Positions 10,038 to 18,988 of a stretch of 35,908 bases of DNA are shown piece after piece (position 1 is the first letter of the stretch; each line of letters begins with the position of its first letter). Source of the stretch: Bacteroidota bacterium (GTDB lineage Bacteria; Bacteroidota; Bacteroidia; UKL13-3); assembly GCA_947485745.1 (NCBI GenBank), contig CANKQY010000019.1, positions 1 to 35,908 on the forward strand, in the 5' to 3' direction. A program made the translations under genes and the position numbers. Below the pieces are notes generated by a model that saw only the letters and a list, made by a program, of their open reading frames with translations, was not told the DNA's origin and made no database searches.

Positions 10038-11264
10038 GTGTCACATAAAGTAGTTGTTATAGGAGGGGGAGCCGCAGGCTATTTTGCTGCCATCAATTGC
10101 GCCCTGGCAAATAAGAATTCTGAGGTAATTCTTTTCGAAAAATCATCTAAGGTGTTGCAGAAAGTAAAAGTTTCTGGTGGTGGAAGGTGCAATGTAACGA
10201 ATGCATGTTTCGACCTTAAACAGCTCTCTTTGAGCTATCCTAGGGGAGAAAGACAACTAAAAAGCGCATTTGCAAGGTTTAGCCCAAAAGATACAATAGA
10301 ATGGTTTGAATCCAGAAAGGTAAAGCTAAAAACTGAGCCAGATGGGCGAATGTTTCCTGTTAGCGATGATTCACAAACCGTTATTGATTGCTTACAAAAG
10401 GAAGCTAAAAAAAGCAAGGTTAACATTATTTTAGAAAAAGGGGTTAAAAAAATACATCCAAACTTTTATGGCGGATTTGAGTTATTATTAGATAATGGCG
10501 AAAAAGTTTCATGCAGCAGAATTATTGTTGCATCTGGCGGTAGTCCGAAGGAAGATGGTCTTCAATGGCTAAAAGATTTGGGTCATAGAATTGAGGCTCC
10601 TGTTCCTTCTTTATTTACTTTTAATATTCCAAACAACCCAATTATTGAATTGCAAGGTATTGCTGTGCAATTGGCTAAGGTTAGAATTTTAAATTCCAAA
10701 TTGGAATGCAGCGGACCAATATTAATAACCCATTGGGGATTAAGTGGTCCTGCAATTTTGAAAACCTCTTCTATGGGAGCCAGAATTTTGGCCGAAAAAA
10801 ACTATGAGTTTGAGGTTCAAATTTCTTGGTTAGATAATAAAAAGGAAGATTCTGTAAGACAAGAACTTTTTAACTTAAAAGCAGCCAATCCAAGCAAGCA
10901 AGTTGGTAAGTTGTTTCCATTTATACTTCCGAAAAGATTAATTTCATATTTACTAGATAAGGCCGGCGTTAACGAGTATGCCAATTGGGGAGAGGTTAGT
11001 AAAGAAATGTTGAATTTAGTAATTCAAGGTTTGTTATATGATACTTACCAGGTAAAAGGAAAAACAACGTTTAAAGAAGAATTTGTTACTTGTGGCGGTC
11101 TGAACCTAGATGATGTTGACTTTAAAAGCATGGAAAGTAAGCGCGTGAAAGGCCTTCACTTTGCGGGTGAGGTTTTGGATATTGACGGCATAACTGGAGG
11201 CTTTAATTTTCAAGCAGCCTGGACAACCGGCTTTATTGCAGGTAGAGCTGCCTCTATAGAATAA
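10038..11264 (+). CDS. NAD(P)/FAD-dependent oxidoreductase (BaiN/HI0933-like flavoprotein)
   Basis: 'VVIGGGAAGYFAAINCALAN', 'VKVSGGGRCNVTNAC', 'CGGLNLDDVDFKSMESKRVKGLHFAGEVLDIDGITGGFNFQAAWTTGFIAGRAA'. Upstream TATTTTTG at 10001-10008 matches a Bacteroidota -7 box. Confidence 0.92.
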   Translation: MSHKVVVIGGGAAGYFAAINCALANKNSEVILFEKSSKVLQKVKVSGGGRCNVTNACFDLKQLSLSYPRGERQLKSAFARFSPKDTIEWFESRKVKLKTEPDGRMFPVSDDSQTVIDCLQKEAKKSKVNIILEKGVKKIHPNFYGGFELLLDNGEKVSCSRIIVASGGSPKEDGLQWLKDLGHRIEAPVPSLFTFNIPNNPIIELQGIAVQLAKVRILNSKLECSGPILITHWGLSGPAILKTSSMGARILAEKNYEFEVQISWLDNKKEDSVRQELFNLKAANPSKQVGKLFPFILPKRLISYLLDKAGVNEYANWGEVSKEMLNLVIQGLLYDTYQVKGKTTFKEEFVTCGGLNLDDVDFKSMESKRVKGLHFAGEVLDIDGITGGFNFQAAWTTGFIAGRAASIE

Positions 11265-11269
11265 ATCCT

Positions 11270-11434
11270 TTACTTCTTGGTTTTGGTTCGAGCCGAGTCT
11301 TTAATTGCTCTGGTAAGTAACCACTCAATTTTACTTTGGGTACTGCGAAACTCATCTGTAGCCCATTTTTCAATTGCTTCCATTAGCTCTTTGTTGAGGC
11401 GCAATGCAAATGGTTTCTTTTCCTTAATTGCCAT
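11270..11434 (-). CDS. Arc-family ribbon-helix-helix DNA-binding protein (54 aa)
   Basis: Read manually (absent from ORF track): MAIKEKKPFALRLNKELMEAIEKWATDEFRSTQSKIEWLLTRAIKDSARTKTKK*; Arc/RHH pattern 'FALRLNKELMEAIEKWA...S.SKIEWLL'. Confidence 0.8.
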   Translation of the reverse strand: MAIKEKKPFALRLNKELMEAIEKWATDEFRSTQSKIEWLLTRAIKDSARTKTKK

Positions 11435-11438
11435 AAAA

Positions 11439-11933
11439 CTATAGTATGCAGATTATTTGGTTTTCCGCTTTTAATTGAGTTAAAAACTGTGCTAGTTCTG
11501 TGTGTTTTTGCGTTCCTATCAAAAACTTTTTACCACTTTTTAAAACCAATTGTAAACCTTGATTTCCAGAAATATTGTAGGCTTTGCCGTTTCTAAAACT
11601 GTAACGTAAACCCCAGCCTCCATATTCCATAATGGGCTTGTATTTACGAACTTGAACAGACTCCAACTCTTCCCACTTTACATAGTAATAAACGCGTTGA
11701 AATGGAAAGAAACGAATGGTAATTCCTGTTTCATCTAAGCGCGTTTCTAGTTTGGTAAAATAAAATAACACAGCAACAAAAACTACCACCACAGACGAAA
11801 TTAGCATAGGTGTTCCTTGTTCACTTTGGTTCTTTCCAAGCGCTATTCCAATGATAAATATTAGCAAAGGAATGGCTAGGATTAGTTTCATCCACCACTT
11901 GTTAAATTTTTGTACTTCGTAATAATTTTCCAT
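11439..11933 (-). CDS. Small membrane protein with two TM helices and a PH-like soluble domain
   Basis: 164 aa; 'LILAIPLLIFIIGIAL' and 'LISSVVVVFVAVLFYF' helices followed by a beta-rich domain. Confidence 0.65.
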   Translation of the reverse strand: MENYYEVQKFNKWWMKLILAIPLLIFIIGIALGKNQSEQGTPMLISSVVVVFVAVLFYFTKLETRLDETGITIRFFPFQRVYYYVKWEELESVQVRKYKPIMEYGGWGLRYSFRNGKAYNISGNQGLQLVLKSGKKFLIGTQKHTELAQFLTQLKAENQIICIL

Positions 11934-12265
11934 TTTAATTAGTGATTGAGCATTTTAGAATTGATTACAGAGCGTAAAGAGGTTTTGGCCAAAAACAATC
12001 TTAGGGCTGCTTTTAATAAAAGTCCTAAAATTAAAAAGCCAATCCCAACAATGACTTTGTTCTCTTGTTTTCTGTTTTTGATATTAAAACAATAGAACAA
12101 AGATATCTTAGTTTTTTACGGCTTTTTAATTAAAACTTTTATAAATTTATAAAAGGTTAAATTTGATTTGGCAGTTTAAATTAATTGAAGAGAGGGTAAG
12201 TCTTGGTTCAAACCGCCAAAAGAATTTTTGATTACAAAGAGTTGCCTTACATTTGCCTTATATTT

Positions 12266-14347
12266 ATGAGCAAGAATTTTAAGAGATATTTAGTTACCGC
12301 CGCATTGCCTTATGCCAATGGTCCGGTTCATATTGGTCATTTAGCTGGTTGTTATTTACCAGCTGATATTTATGTGCGCTACCTAAAAGCAACAGGAAAG
12401 GATGTATTGTATATTTGTGGTAGCGATGAGCACGGTGTTCCTATAACCATTAAAGCAAAGAAGGAAGGGATAACGCCACAACAGGTAGTTGATAAATATG
12501 ATGGCATCATGAAAAATGCTTTCAAGGAGTTTGGGATCGACTTTACTTATTATGGTAGAACAAGCTCAAAAACACACCATGACACTGCCCAAGATTTTTT
12601 TAGAAACTTGTATGATAAGGGTGTTTTTAAAGAAGAAATTACCAAGCAATATTATGATGAAGAGGCTAAGCAATTTTTAGCCGACAGGTATATTACAGGA
12701 ACTTGCCCTCGTTGCGGAAACCCTAGTGCTTACGGAGATCAGTGTGAGAAATGTGGAACAGCATTAAGTCCAACCGATTTAATAAATCCGAAGTCTGCGT
12801 TGAGTGGTGCTGCACCTGTTTTAAAAGAAACAAAAAATTGGTTTTTGCCTATGGGCGAAATTCAACAATCTGAAGATTTTCAAAACTATATCAAACGATT
12901 TGATGATTGGAAATCAAATATCAAAGGTCAGTGCAACAGTTGGCTAACAGAAGGCTTGCAAAGCAGGGCCATGACCAGAGATTTGAATTGGGGTGTGCCG
13001 GTGCCAATTGAAGGAGCAGATGGCAAGGTATTGTATGTTTGGTTTGATGCGCCAATTGGCTATATCAGTGCTACTAAGGAATATTTAAATAATCAAAATG
13101 AAGCTAACGAATGGACCAAATGGTGGCAGGATGATGAAACTGCTTTGATCCATTTTATAGGCAAAGACAATATTGTTTTTCATGCCATTATTTTTCCAAT
13201 GATGTTGATGACTCACGGAAAATTTATTTTGCCTAGCAACGTGCCAGCCAATGAGTTTTTGAACCTAGAGGGCGATAAAATTTCAACAAGCAGAAACTGG
13301 GCGGTATGGTTACATGAATACCTCATTGATTTTCCTGATAAGCAAGACGAATTACGTTATGTGTTAACAAGCATTGCACCAGAAACCAAAGACAGTGAGT
13401 TTACTTGGAAAGATTACCAAACGCGCGTAAATAGTGAACTGGTAAGCATCTTCGGCAATTTTGTTAACCGTGTTTTGGTGTTATCAGATAAATATTATAG
13501 CGGTTTGATCCCAACTGTTGCTGGTGGATTATCAGATGAAAGATTGATTGCTGCCAGAAATTTATGCATGGATCAAGTGGCAAAAAGTATTGACATGATG
13601 CAGAAAAATTTGGAGTCGATTAAGCTAAGAGATGCCCAAGCAGATTTTATCAATATTGCCAGAGCTGGTAACAAATATTTAGCCGACACCGAACCTTGGA
13701 AACTAATAAAAACGGATGAGGAAAGTGTAAAGCATATTTTGTTTGATGCCTTGCAGATCTGCGCCAAGCTTGCCATTGCAGCACAGCCGTTTTTACCGCA
13801 AACTACAGAGAACTTATTGGGAATGCTAAATACACAAGATAAAACTTGGAGCTTATTGCAAAAAGAAACCATACTCAACTCCGGTCACCAATTGGGTAAG
13901 GCATCTATACTTTATAAGCAAGTAGAAGACGAAGATATTGCCAAACAATTGTTGCGTTTAGAGGAGATAAAAAAGGCCAACAGCCAAGAGCCAATGGCCA
14001 AAAGCATAGCCCAAAAAAAGGCCGATATTGCCTATGAAGATTTTGAAAAATTGGATTTGCGTGTTGGTAAAGTTATTGATGCAGAAAAGGTGCCTAAAGC
14101 AGATAAATTATTGAAGCTTACCGTAGATTTAGGATATGAACAGCGCACCATTTTAAGCGGAATAGCCGAATATTATAAGCCCGAAGAATTAGTAGGTAAA
14201 CTTGTAACAGTAGTAGCAAACTTAGCACCCAGAAAAATTCGCGGTATCGAAAGTCAAGGCATGTTATTAATGGCCGGGAACGATTTTGGCAAATTATACA
14301 GCGTTGGCCCCGAACAAGATATCGAACCGGGTAGCGCGGTGAAGTAG
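12266..14347 (+). CDS. metG: Methionine--tRNA ligase with C-terminal Trbp111-like tRNA-binding domain
   Basis: 'TAALPYANGPVHIGHLAGCYLPADIYVRYLKA' (HIGH), zinc cysteines 'CPRCGNPSAYGDQCEKCG', 'KISTSRNW' (KMSKS-like), C-terminal 'FEKLDLRVGKVIDAEKVPKADKLLKLTVDLG...GIESQGMLLMA'. Start ATG at 12266. Confidence 0.96.
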   Translation: MSKNFKRYLVTAALPYANGPVHIGHLAGCYLPADIYVRYLKATGKDVLYICGSDEHGVPITIKAKKEGITPQQVVDKYDGIMKNAFKEFGIDFTYYGRTSSKTHHDTAQDFFRNLYDKGVFKEEITKQYYDEEAKQFLADRYITGTCPRCGNPSAYGDQCEKCGTALSPTDLINPKSALSGAAPVLKETKNWFLPMGEIQQSEDFQNYIKRFDDWKSNIKGQCNSWLTEGLQSRAMTRDLNWGVPVPIEGADGKVLYVWFDAPIGYISATKEYLNNQNEANEWTKWWQDDETALIHFIGKDNIVFHAIIFPMMLMTHGKFILPSNVPANEFLNLEGDKISTSRNWAVWLHEYLIDFPDKQDELRYVLTSIAPETKDSEFTWKDYQTRVNSELVSIFGNFVNRVLVLSDKYYSGLIPTVAGGLSDERLIAARNLCMDQVAKSIDMMQKNLESIKLRDAQADFINIARAGNKYLADTEPWKLIKTDEESVKHILFDALQICAKLAIAAQPFLPQTTENLLGMLNTQDKTWSLLQKETILNSGHQLGKASILYKQVEDEDIAKQLLRLEEIKKANSQEPMAKSIAQKKADIAYEDFEKLDLRVGKVIDAEKVPKADKLLKLTVDLGYEQRTILSGIAEYYKPEELVGKLVTVVANLAPRKIRGIESQGMLLMAGNDFGKLYSVGPEQDIEPGSAVK

Positions 14348-14440
14348 GGGCGAAACAATTTTCGCCCTTACATTCCGTTCACCCGGGTTAAGATCCGTAG
14401 GGGCGAAAATTTTTTCGCCCCTACGGGGTTTGTCCGGGTT
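14344..14440. repeat. Two tandem REP-like palindromic units
   Basis: Unit 1 GTAGGGGCGAAACAATTTTCGCCCTTAC...ACCCGGGTT (14344-14389); unit 2 GTAGGGGCGAAAATTTTTTCGCCCCTACGG...TCCGGGTT (14397-14440). Each has a hairpin and a shared CCGGGTT tail. Confidence 0.8.
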
Positions 14441-14446
14441 GACTTC

Positions 14447-14477
14447 TTTGAAAAACATCCGGTTTTAGCTAACTTTG
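14447..14477 (+). promoter_or_regulatory. Putative Bacteroidota-type promoter for the GH13 gene
   Basis: TTTG (14447-14450), 19-nt spacer, TAACTTTG (14470-14477), matching TTTG-N~19-TAnnTTTG. Confidence 0.55.
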
Positions 14478-14514
14478 TTAGGGTTTTATTTAAGTGTTAA
14501 ACATTACTGTGAAG

Positions 14515-17322
14515 ATGATATTTTTTGAAAAGTCTTTTTTTAGTTTGCTATTTTTTATAGGTAGTTATTCAATCAGCGCTCAGCAAATTGCGGTTATTTC
14601 GCCACCATTTGCAACAAGCTCAGATAACAATGTGGTGCTAACTTATGATGCCTTGCAAGGAAATGCAGGTTTGTTGGGAGAGTCGGTTATCTATGCCCAT
14701 ACGGGAGTAATTACCAATTTAAGTGCTTCGGGTAGCGACTGGAAATATGTTTTAACCAATTGGACAACTAATTTGCCAAAAGCTTTGTTAACAAGAGTTG
14801 GTTCAAGCAATTTGTATACTTTGAATATTGGTAACATTAAAACTTTTTATGGGGTGCCTGCAAATGAAACGGTATTAAAATTAGCGCTAGTTTTTAGAAA
14901 TGCAGATGGTTCAAAAACTGGCAAAACAGCCTCTGGAGGCGATATATTTTTAGATATCAATCAGGGAGGTTTTCAAGTAAAATTGAATTCACCCAGCAAG
15001 GCAAGTTTTTATTTACCAACCGACAGTGTGAGCTTTTTAGGAACGGCGTCTGTTAAATCGGCCCTTAAAATTTATGCCAATGGTACGCAAATGGCCTCCG
15101 TTATTAACGATAGTGTTATCTCTAAAAAAATGCGCTTTTCAGATATTGGTTCAGGCCGAATAAATATTGTTTTAGAAGGAGACAATGGGAGCGCCAAAAG
15201 CTATGATACCAGCTATATGATGCAACGCCAGTACTCCAATGTTGCTGTGACTCCAAATGGGGTAGTTGATGGCATAAATTACATCAGTGATAGTTCTGTA
15301 ACGCTTCAAATTTTTGCACCCAATAAGAGTTATATTTATGTTATTGGTGATTTTACCAATTGGGAGTACCATCCTAATTATATCATGAACCGAACTCCTG
15401 ATGGCACCAGGTTTTGGCTTACTATAAATGGATTAATTAGTGGAAAGGAATATGGGTTTCAATATAGCATTGATGATGTGCAAATGCGGGTAGCAGATGT
15501 ATATGCAGATAAGATTTTAGACCCCAATAATGATAAATGGATAGCTGCAAGTACTTATCCTAATTTGATGTCTTATCCAACAGGAAAAACCACCGAAATT
15601 GTTTCTGTATTGCAAACATCTCAAGTTCCATATGTATGGAAAACCAATGTGTTTAATAAGCCCAAGAGCGAGCAATTAGTTATTTATGAATTATTGCTGA
15701 GAGATTTTATTGGCGCTCATGATTATAAAACATTAAAAGATACCATTAGCTATTTTAAAAGAGCAGGAATAAATTGTGTTCAATTGATGCCAATTATGGA
15801 GTTTGAAGGCAATGAAAGCTGGGGTTATAATACCTCATTTATTTTTGCACCTGATAAATATTATGGTACTAAAAATGACTTGAAAGCCTTTATTGATGCT
15901 TGCCATCAAGAAGGAATTGCAGTAGTTTTTGATGTTGTATATAACCATTCCTTTGGCCAAAATCCTCAGGTACGTATGTATTTTGATCCAACTACAGGCC
16001 CGTACGGACAGCCAACAGCGCAAAATCCTTGGTTCAACCAAGTAGATAAACATCCTTATGGTGTAGGTTATGATTATAACCACGAAGCCCAGCCTACCAA
16101 GGATTTTGTAGATAGAAATTTGAAGTATTGGCTCACAGAATACAAAATAGATGGTTATCGATTTGATTTGTCGAAAGGATTTACCCAAAAAAATACAGGA
16201 ACAGATGTAGGAGCTTGGAATGCTTTTGATCAAAGTAGGGTAGACATCTTGAATAGAATAAAAGGTGAGGTGGTGAAATATGCCCCTGATGCATATTTAA
16301 TTTTAGAGCATTTGGGAGAAAATGCCGAAGAAAAAGTACTGGCAAATGCCGGGTTTATGCTTTGGGGGAAAATGACAGAAAACTATGCTGAAGCCTTAAT
16401 GGGATATAAGAATTCTAAAGCTAATTTAACTTGGGGAGATTACAGGGCACGTAGTTTTAACAGCCCTAATTTAGTTACCTATGCCGAAAGTCATGATGAG
16501 GAACGCGCAATGTTTACCTGTTTAACTTATGGTAATACTAGTGGTACTTATAGCACTAAAAATTTAAATACAGCGCTTAAAAGAGCTGCAGCTTATCACG
16601 CTTTATTAATTCCATTGAGAGGTCCAAAAATGATATGGCAAGGAGGAGAGTTGGGCTATGAAGTTTCAATTAACACCAATGGAAGAACAGGCAATAAGCC
16701 CTTTAAATGGGATTATTTAAAAGTGCCTGAAAGGTTGGCAGTACTTGATGCTGTTGGCGAATTGGCCAGATTAAAACAACATGTATCATTTACTTCTGAT
16801 AACTATATTTTTAGTAGCATATTAGAAACAGGAAAGTTTTTAAAAGTTACACATGATAGTCTTAATACAATTATAGTTGGTAACTTTGACCTAGTAAACA
16901 TGAACCTCGCACCTGGATTTCACCACACAGGTTGGTGGTACAATTATATGACAGGCGATTCGGTTAATGTGACCGCATTGAACCAGAATATTCCTTTAAC
17001 ACCTGGTCAATATTTGGTGTATACCGATAAAAAACTAAACAATAAAATCCCTCAAAACCCTGTAGGTTTAAATGAAGCATCTGTTTCAATGTTTAGTGTA
17101 TTTCCAAATCCTTCAACAGGTAGTTTTTATGTACATTCTGATAAGGACGTAATTGATGAAATTACTTTATTTGATGCGAATGGAAGACAGCAATTTCAGA
17201 GAACTTTTAACGGGAATAACACGCAGGTTTCTATTGATAACACTGGTCTTTCAAGCGGTTTGTATTTGTTGCATGTAAAATCTGGAGAGCGCAATCAAGT
17301 TGTTAAGTTGATGATAGATTAG
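14515..17322 (+). CDS. Secreted alpha-amylase family (GH13) protein with CBM48-like N-domain and T9SS type A sorting domain
   Basis: Signal peptide; CBM48-like 'VTLQIFAPNKSYIYVIGDFTNW'; GH13 motifs 'VVFDVVYNHS', 'DGYRFDLSKGF', 'ILEHLGEN', 'YAESHDEERAM'; C-terminal 'VFPNPSTGSFYV...LSSGLYLLHVKSGERNQVVKLMID'. Confidence 0.9.
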   Translation: MIFFEKSFFSLLFFIGSYSISAQQIAVISPPFATSSDNNVVLTYDALQGNAGLLGESVIYAHTGVITNLSASGSDWKYVLTNWTTNLPKALLTRVGSSNLYTLNIGNIKTFYGVPANETVLKLALVFRNADGSKTGKTASGGDIFLDINQGGFQVKLNSPSKASFYLPTDSVSFLGTASVKSALKIYANGTQMASVINDSVISKKMRFSDIGSGRINIVLEGDNGSAKSYDTSYMMQRQYSNVAVTPNGVVDGINYISDSSVTLQIFAPNKSYIYVIGDFTNWEYHPNYIMNRTPDGTRFWLTINGLISGKEYGFQYSIDDVQMRVADVYADKILDPNNDKWIAASTYPNLMSYPTGKTTEIVSVLQTSQVPYVWKTNVFNKPKSEQLVIYELLLRDFIGAHDYKTLKDTISYFKRAGINCVQLMPIMEFEGNESWGYNTSFIFAPDKYYGTKNDLKAFIDACHQEGIAVVFDVVYNHSFGQNPQVRMYFDPTTGPYGQPTAQNPWFNQVDKHPYGVGYDYNHEAQPTKDFVDRNLKYWLTEYKIDGYRFDLSKGFTQKNTGTDVGAWNAFDQSRVDILNRIKGEVVKYAPDAYLILEHLGENAEEKVLANAGFMLWGKMTENYAEALMGYKNSKANLTWGDYRARSFNSPNLVTYAESHDEERAMFTCLTYGNTSGTYSTKNLNTALKRAAAYHALLIPLRGPKMIWQGGELGYEVSINTNGRTGNKPFKWDYLKVPERLAVLDAVGELARLKQHVSFTSDNYIFSSILETGKFLKVTHDSLNTIIVGNFDLVNMNLAPGFHHTGWWYNYMTGDSVNVTALNQNIPLTPGQYLVYTDKKLNNKIPQNPVGLNEASVSMFSVFPNPSTGSFYVHSDKDVIDEITLFDANGRQQFQRTFNGNNTQVSIDNTGLSSGLYLLHVKSGERNQVVKLMID

Positions 17323-17338
17323 CTTAGAATAGGAGTAT

Positions 17339-17378
17339 AAAAAAAGGCAGTGTAGATTTCTCTTCACTGCCTTTTTTA
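17339..17378. terminator. Bidirectional Rho-independent terminator between convergent GH13 gene and metK
   Basis: AAAAAAAGGCAGTG-tagatttctctt-CACTGCCTTTTTT with A/T runs on both sides. Confidence 0.85.
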
Positions 17379-17396
17379 TTCGGTTTGAACCAAAAA

Positions 17397-18650
17397 CTAT
17401 TTGATTTTAAATGCTTTTTTAACAGCATCAACCATGTCTAATTTTTCCCAAGTAAATAACTCAACTTTAAATGAGTGATCTTTACCATCTGGTCCTTTAA
17501 ACTTCTTGGTTACAACTTCATTTTTACGACCCATGTGCCCGTAAGCAGCGGTTTCGCTATAGATAGGATTACGTAATTTCAAACGAGTTTCGATACCATA
17601 AGGGGTCATATCGAATAATTTTTCTACCACCTTAGCAATTTGACCATCTGTCATTTTTACTTTAGCAGTACCATAAGTTTCGATGAAAATACCCATTGGA
17701 TCTTTTACGCCAATTGCATAAGATACCTGTACCAATACTTCGGTACAAACGCCAGCAGCTACTAAGTTTTTAGCAATGTGACGGGTTGCGTATGCAGCAG
17801 AACGGTCAACCTTTGAAGGATCTTTACCAGAGAAAGCACCCCCACCGTGTGCACCCTTACCGCCATAGGTATCAACAATGATTTTACGACCAGTTAAACC
17901 AGTATCGCCGTGCGGACCACCAATTACAAACTTACCTGTTGGGTTGATATGGTAGGTAATTTTATCGTTGAACAAATGGGCGAATTTTTTGTATTTGGTT
18001 TTTACGCGAGGGATTAAAATCTTAACGATATCCTCTTTGATTTTAGCCAACATTTTAGGCTCTTTATCAAAATCATCGTGCTGAGTTGAAAGCACAATAG
18101 CTTCAATGCGAACTGGGTTATTATTGTCATCATACTCTAGCGTAACCTGGCTTTTAGCATCTGGGCGTAAGTATTTAATTGCTTTGTTCTCGCGACGTAA
18201 GGCAGCAAGTTCAATTAATATTTTGTGGGCTAAATCTAAAGCCAAAGGCATGTAGTCTGCCGTTTCATTGGTAGCATAACCAAACATCATACCTTGATCG
18301 CCGGCACCTTGATCTTGCTTTTTCTTGCGATCTACGCCTTGGTTAATATCTGCAGATTGCTCATGGATTGCAGAGATGATACCACAAGAATTAGCCTCAA
18401 ACATATATTCGCTTTTGGTATAACCAATTTTGCCAATAACGCCACGCGCAATTTCTTGTACATCTAAGTATGCCTTAGATTTAACTTCACCGGCTAGCAC
18501 AACTAAACCGGTAGTAACAAGTGTTTCACAAGCCACTTTCGACTCTGGGTCAAAGGCTAGGAAATTATCAATTAATGCATCCGATATTTGATCGGCAACT
18601 TTGTCTGGGTGTCCTTCACTAACGGACTCTGACGTGAATAAATAAGCCAT
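17397..18650 (-). CDS. metK: S-adenosylmethionine synthase
   Basis: '[21 protein letters not shown]', '[14 protein letters not shown]', '[21 protein letters not shown]', '[20 protein letters not shown]'. Confidence 0.98.
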   Translation of the reverse strand: MAYLFTSESVSEGHPDKVADQISDALIDNFLAFDPESKVACETLVTTGLVVLAGEVKSKAYLDVQEIARGVIGKIGYTKSEYMFEANSCGIISAIHEQSADINQGVDRKKKQDQGAGDQGMMFGYATNETADYMPLALDLAHKILIELAALRRENKAIKYLRPDAKSQVTLEYDDNNNPVRIEAIVLSTQHDDFDKEPKMLAKIKEDIVKILIPRVKTKYKKFAHLFNDKITYHINPTGKFVIGGPHGDTGLTGRKIIVDTYGGKGAHGGGAFSGKDPSKVDRSAAYATRHIAKNLVAAGVCTEVLVQVSYAIGVKDPMGIFIETYGTAKVKMTDGQIAKVVEKLFDMTPYGIETRLKLRNPIYSETAAYGHMGRKNEVVTKKFKGPDGKDHSFKVELFTWEKLDMVDAVKKAFKIK

Positions 18651-18739
18651 GTTTTTTTATATGTTTTTTTAATGGTTCAAACTATATGATTAAGCAAACT
18701 TTGAGGATTCTTCGCAGATATTTGGGAACTATATTTGAC

Positions 18740-18819
18740 AAGAAAGTCCGCATTGTTTTACCACCGTGGTGTTCTTCCCGGTTGGCATCCCGCAAGTGTG
18801 CGGGATTCTTAATGCACTG
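18740..18819 (-). ncRNA. Candidate structured RNA in the metK 5' leader (three-way-junction-like)
   Basis: Minus strand: UGCAUU (18816-18811) pairs AAUGCG (18754-18749), enclosing hairpin AUCCCGCA-CACU-UGCGGGAU (18806-18787) and hairpin CCaACCG-GGAAGAACACCA-CGGUGG (18785-18761). Confidence 0.55.
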
Positions 18820-18849
18820 CAAAAGTATTGGAATTTAATAAAAAACAAA
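18820..18849 (-). promoter_or_regulatory. Putative metK promoter
   Basis: Minus strand TTTG (18849-18846), 18-nt spacer, TACTTTTG (18827-18820), matching Bacteroidota -33/-7 consensus. Confidence 0.6.
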
Positions 18850-18988
18850 GCCTAAATAAAAAAAGGCGAGAAATATTCGGTTTTATTCTTTTAGGCAAGG
18901 GTATTTAAACCTTTTTTACCTTATTTATTCCTTAATTAAATAATTAAAAAAAAATAAAATAAAGAATATTTACTTTGTTTGTATAGTT

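Noticed and set aside
11939-12110. Minus-strand frame ...KNRKQENKVIVGIGFLILGLLLKAALRLFLAKTSLRSVINSKMLNH* upstream of the 164-aa membrane protein
   Set aside because: Plausible single-TM microprotein but no ATG start (only a possible TTG); not supported enough to call.
15172-16233. ORFs 15172..15372 and 15835..16233 (-) antisense to GH13
   Set aside because: Overlap a confidently assigned GH13 gene with intact catalytic motifs; no recognisable family.
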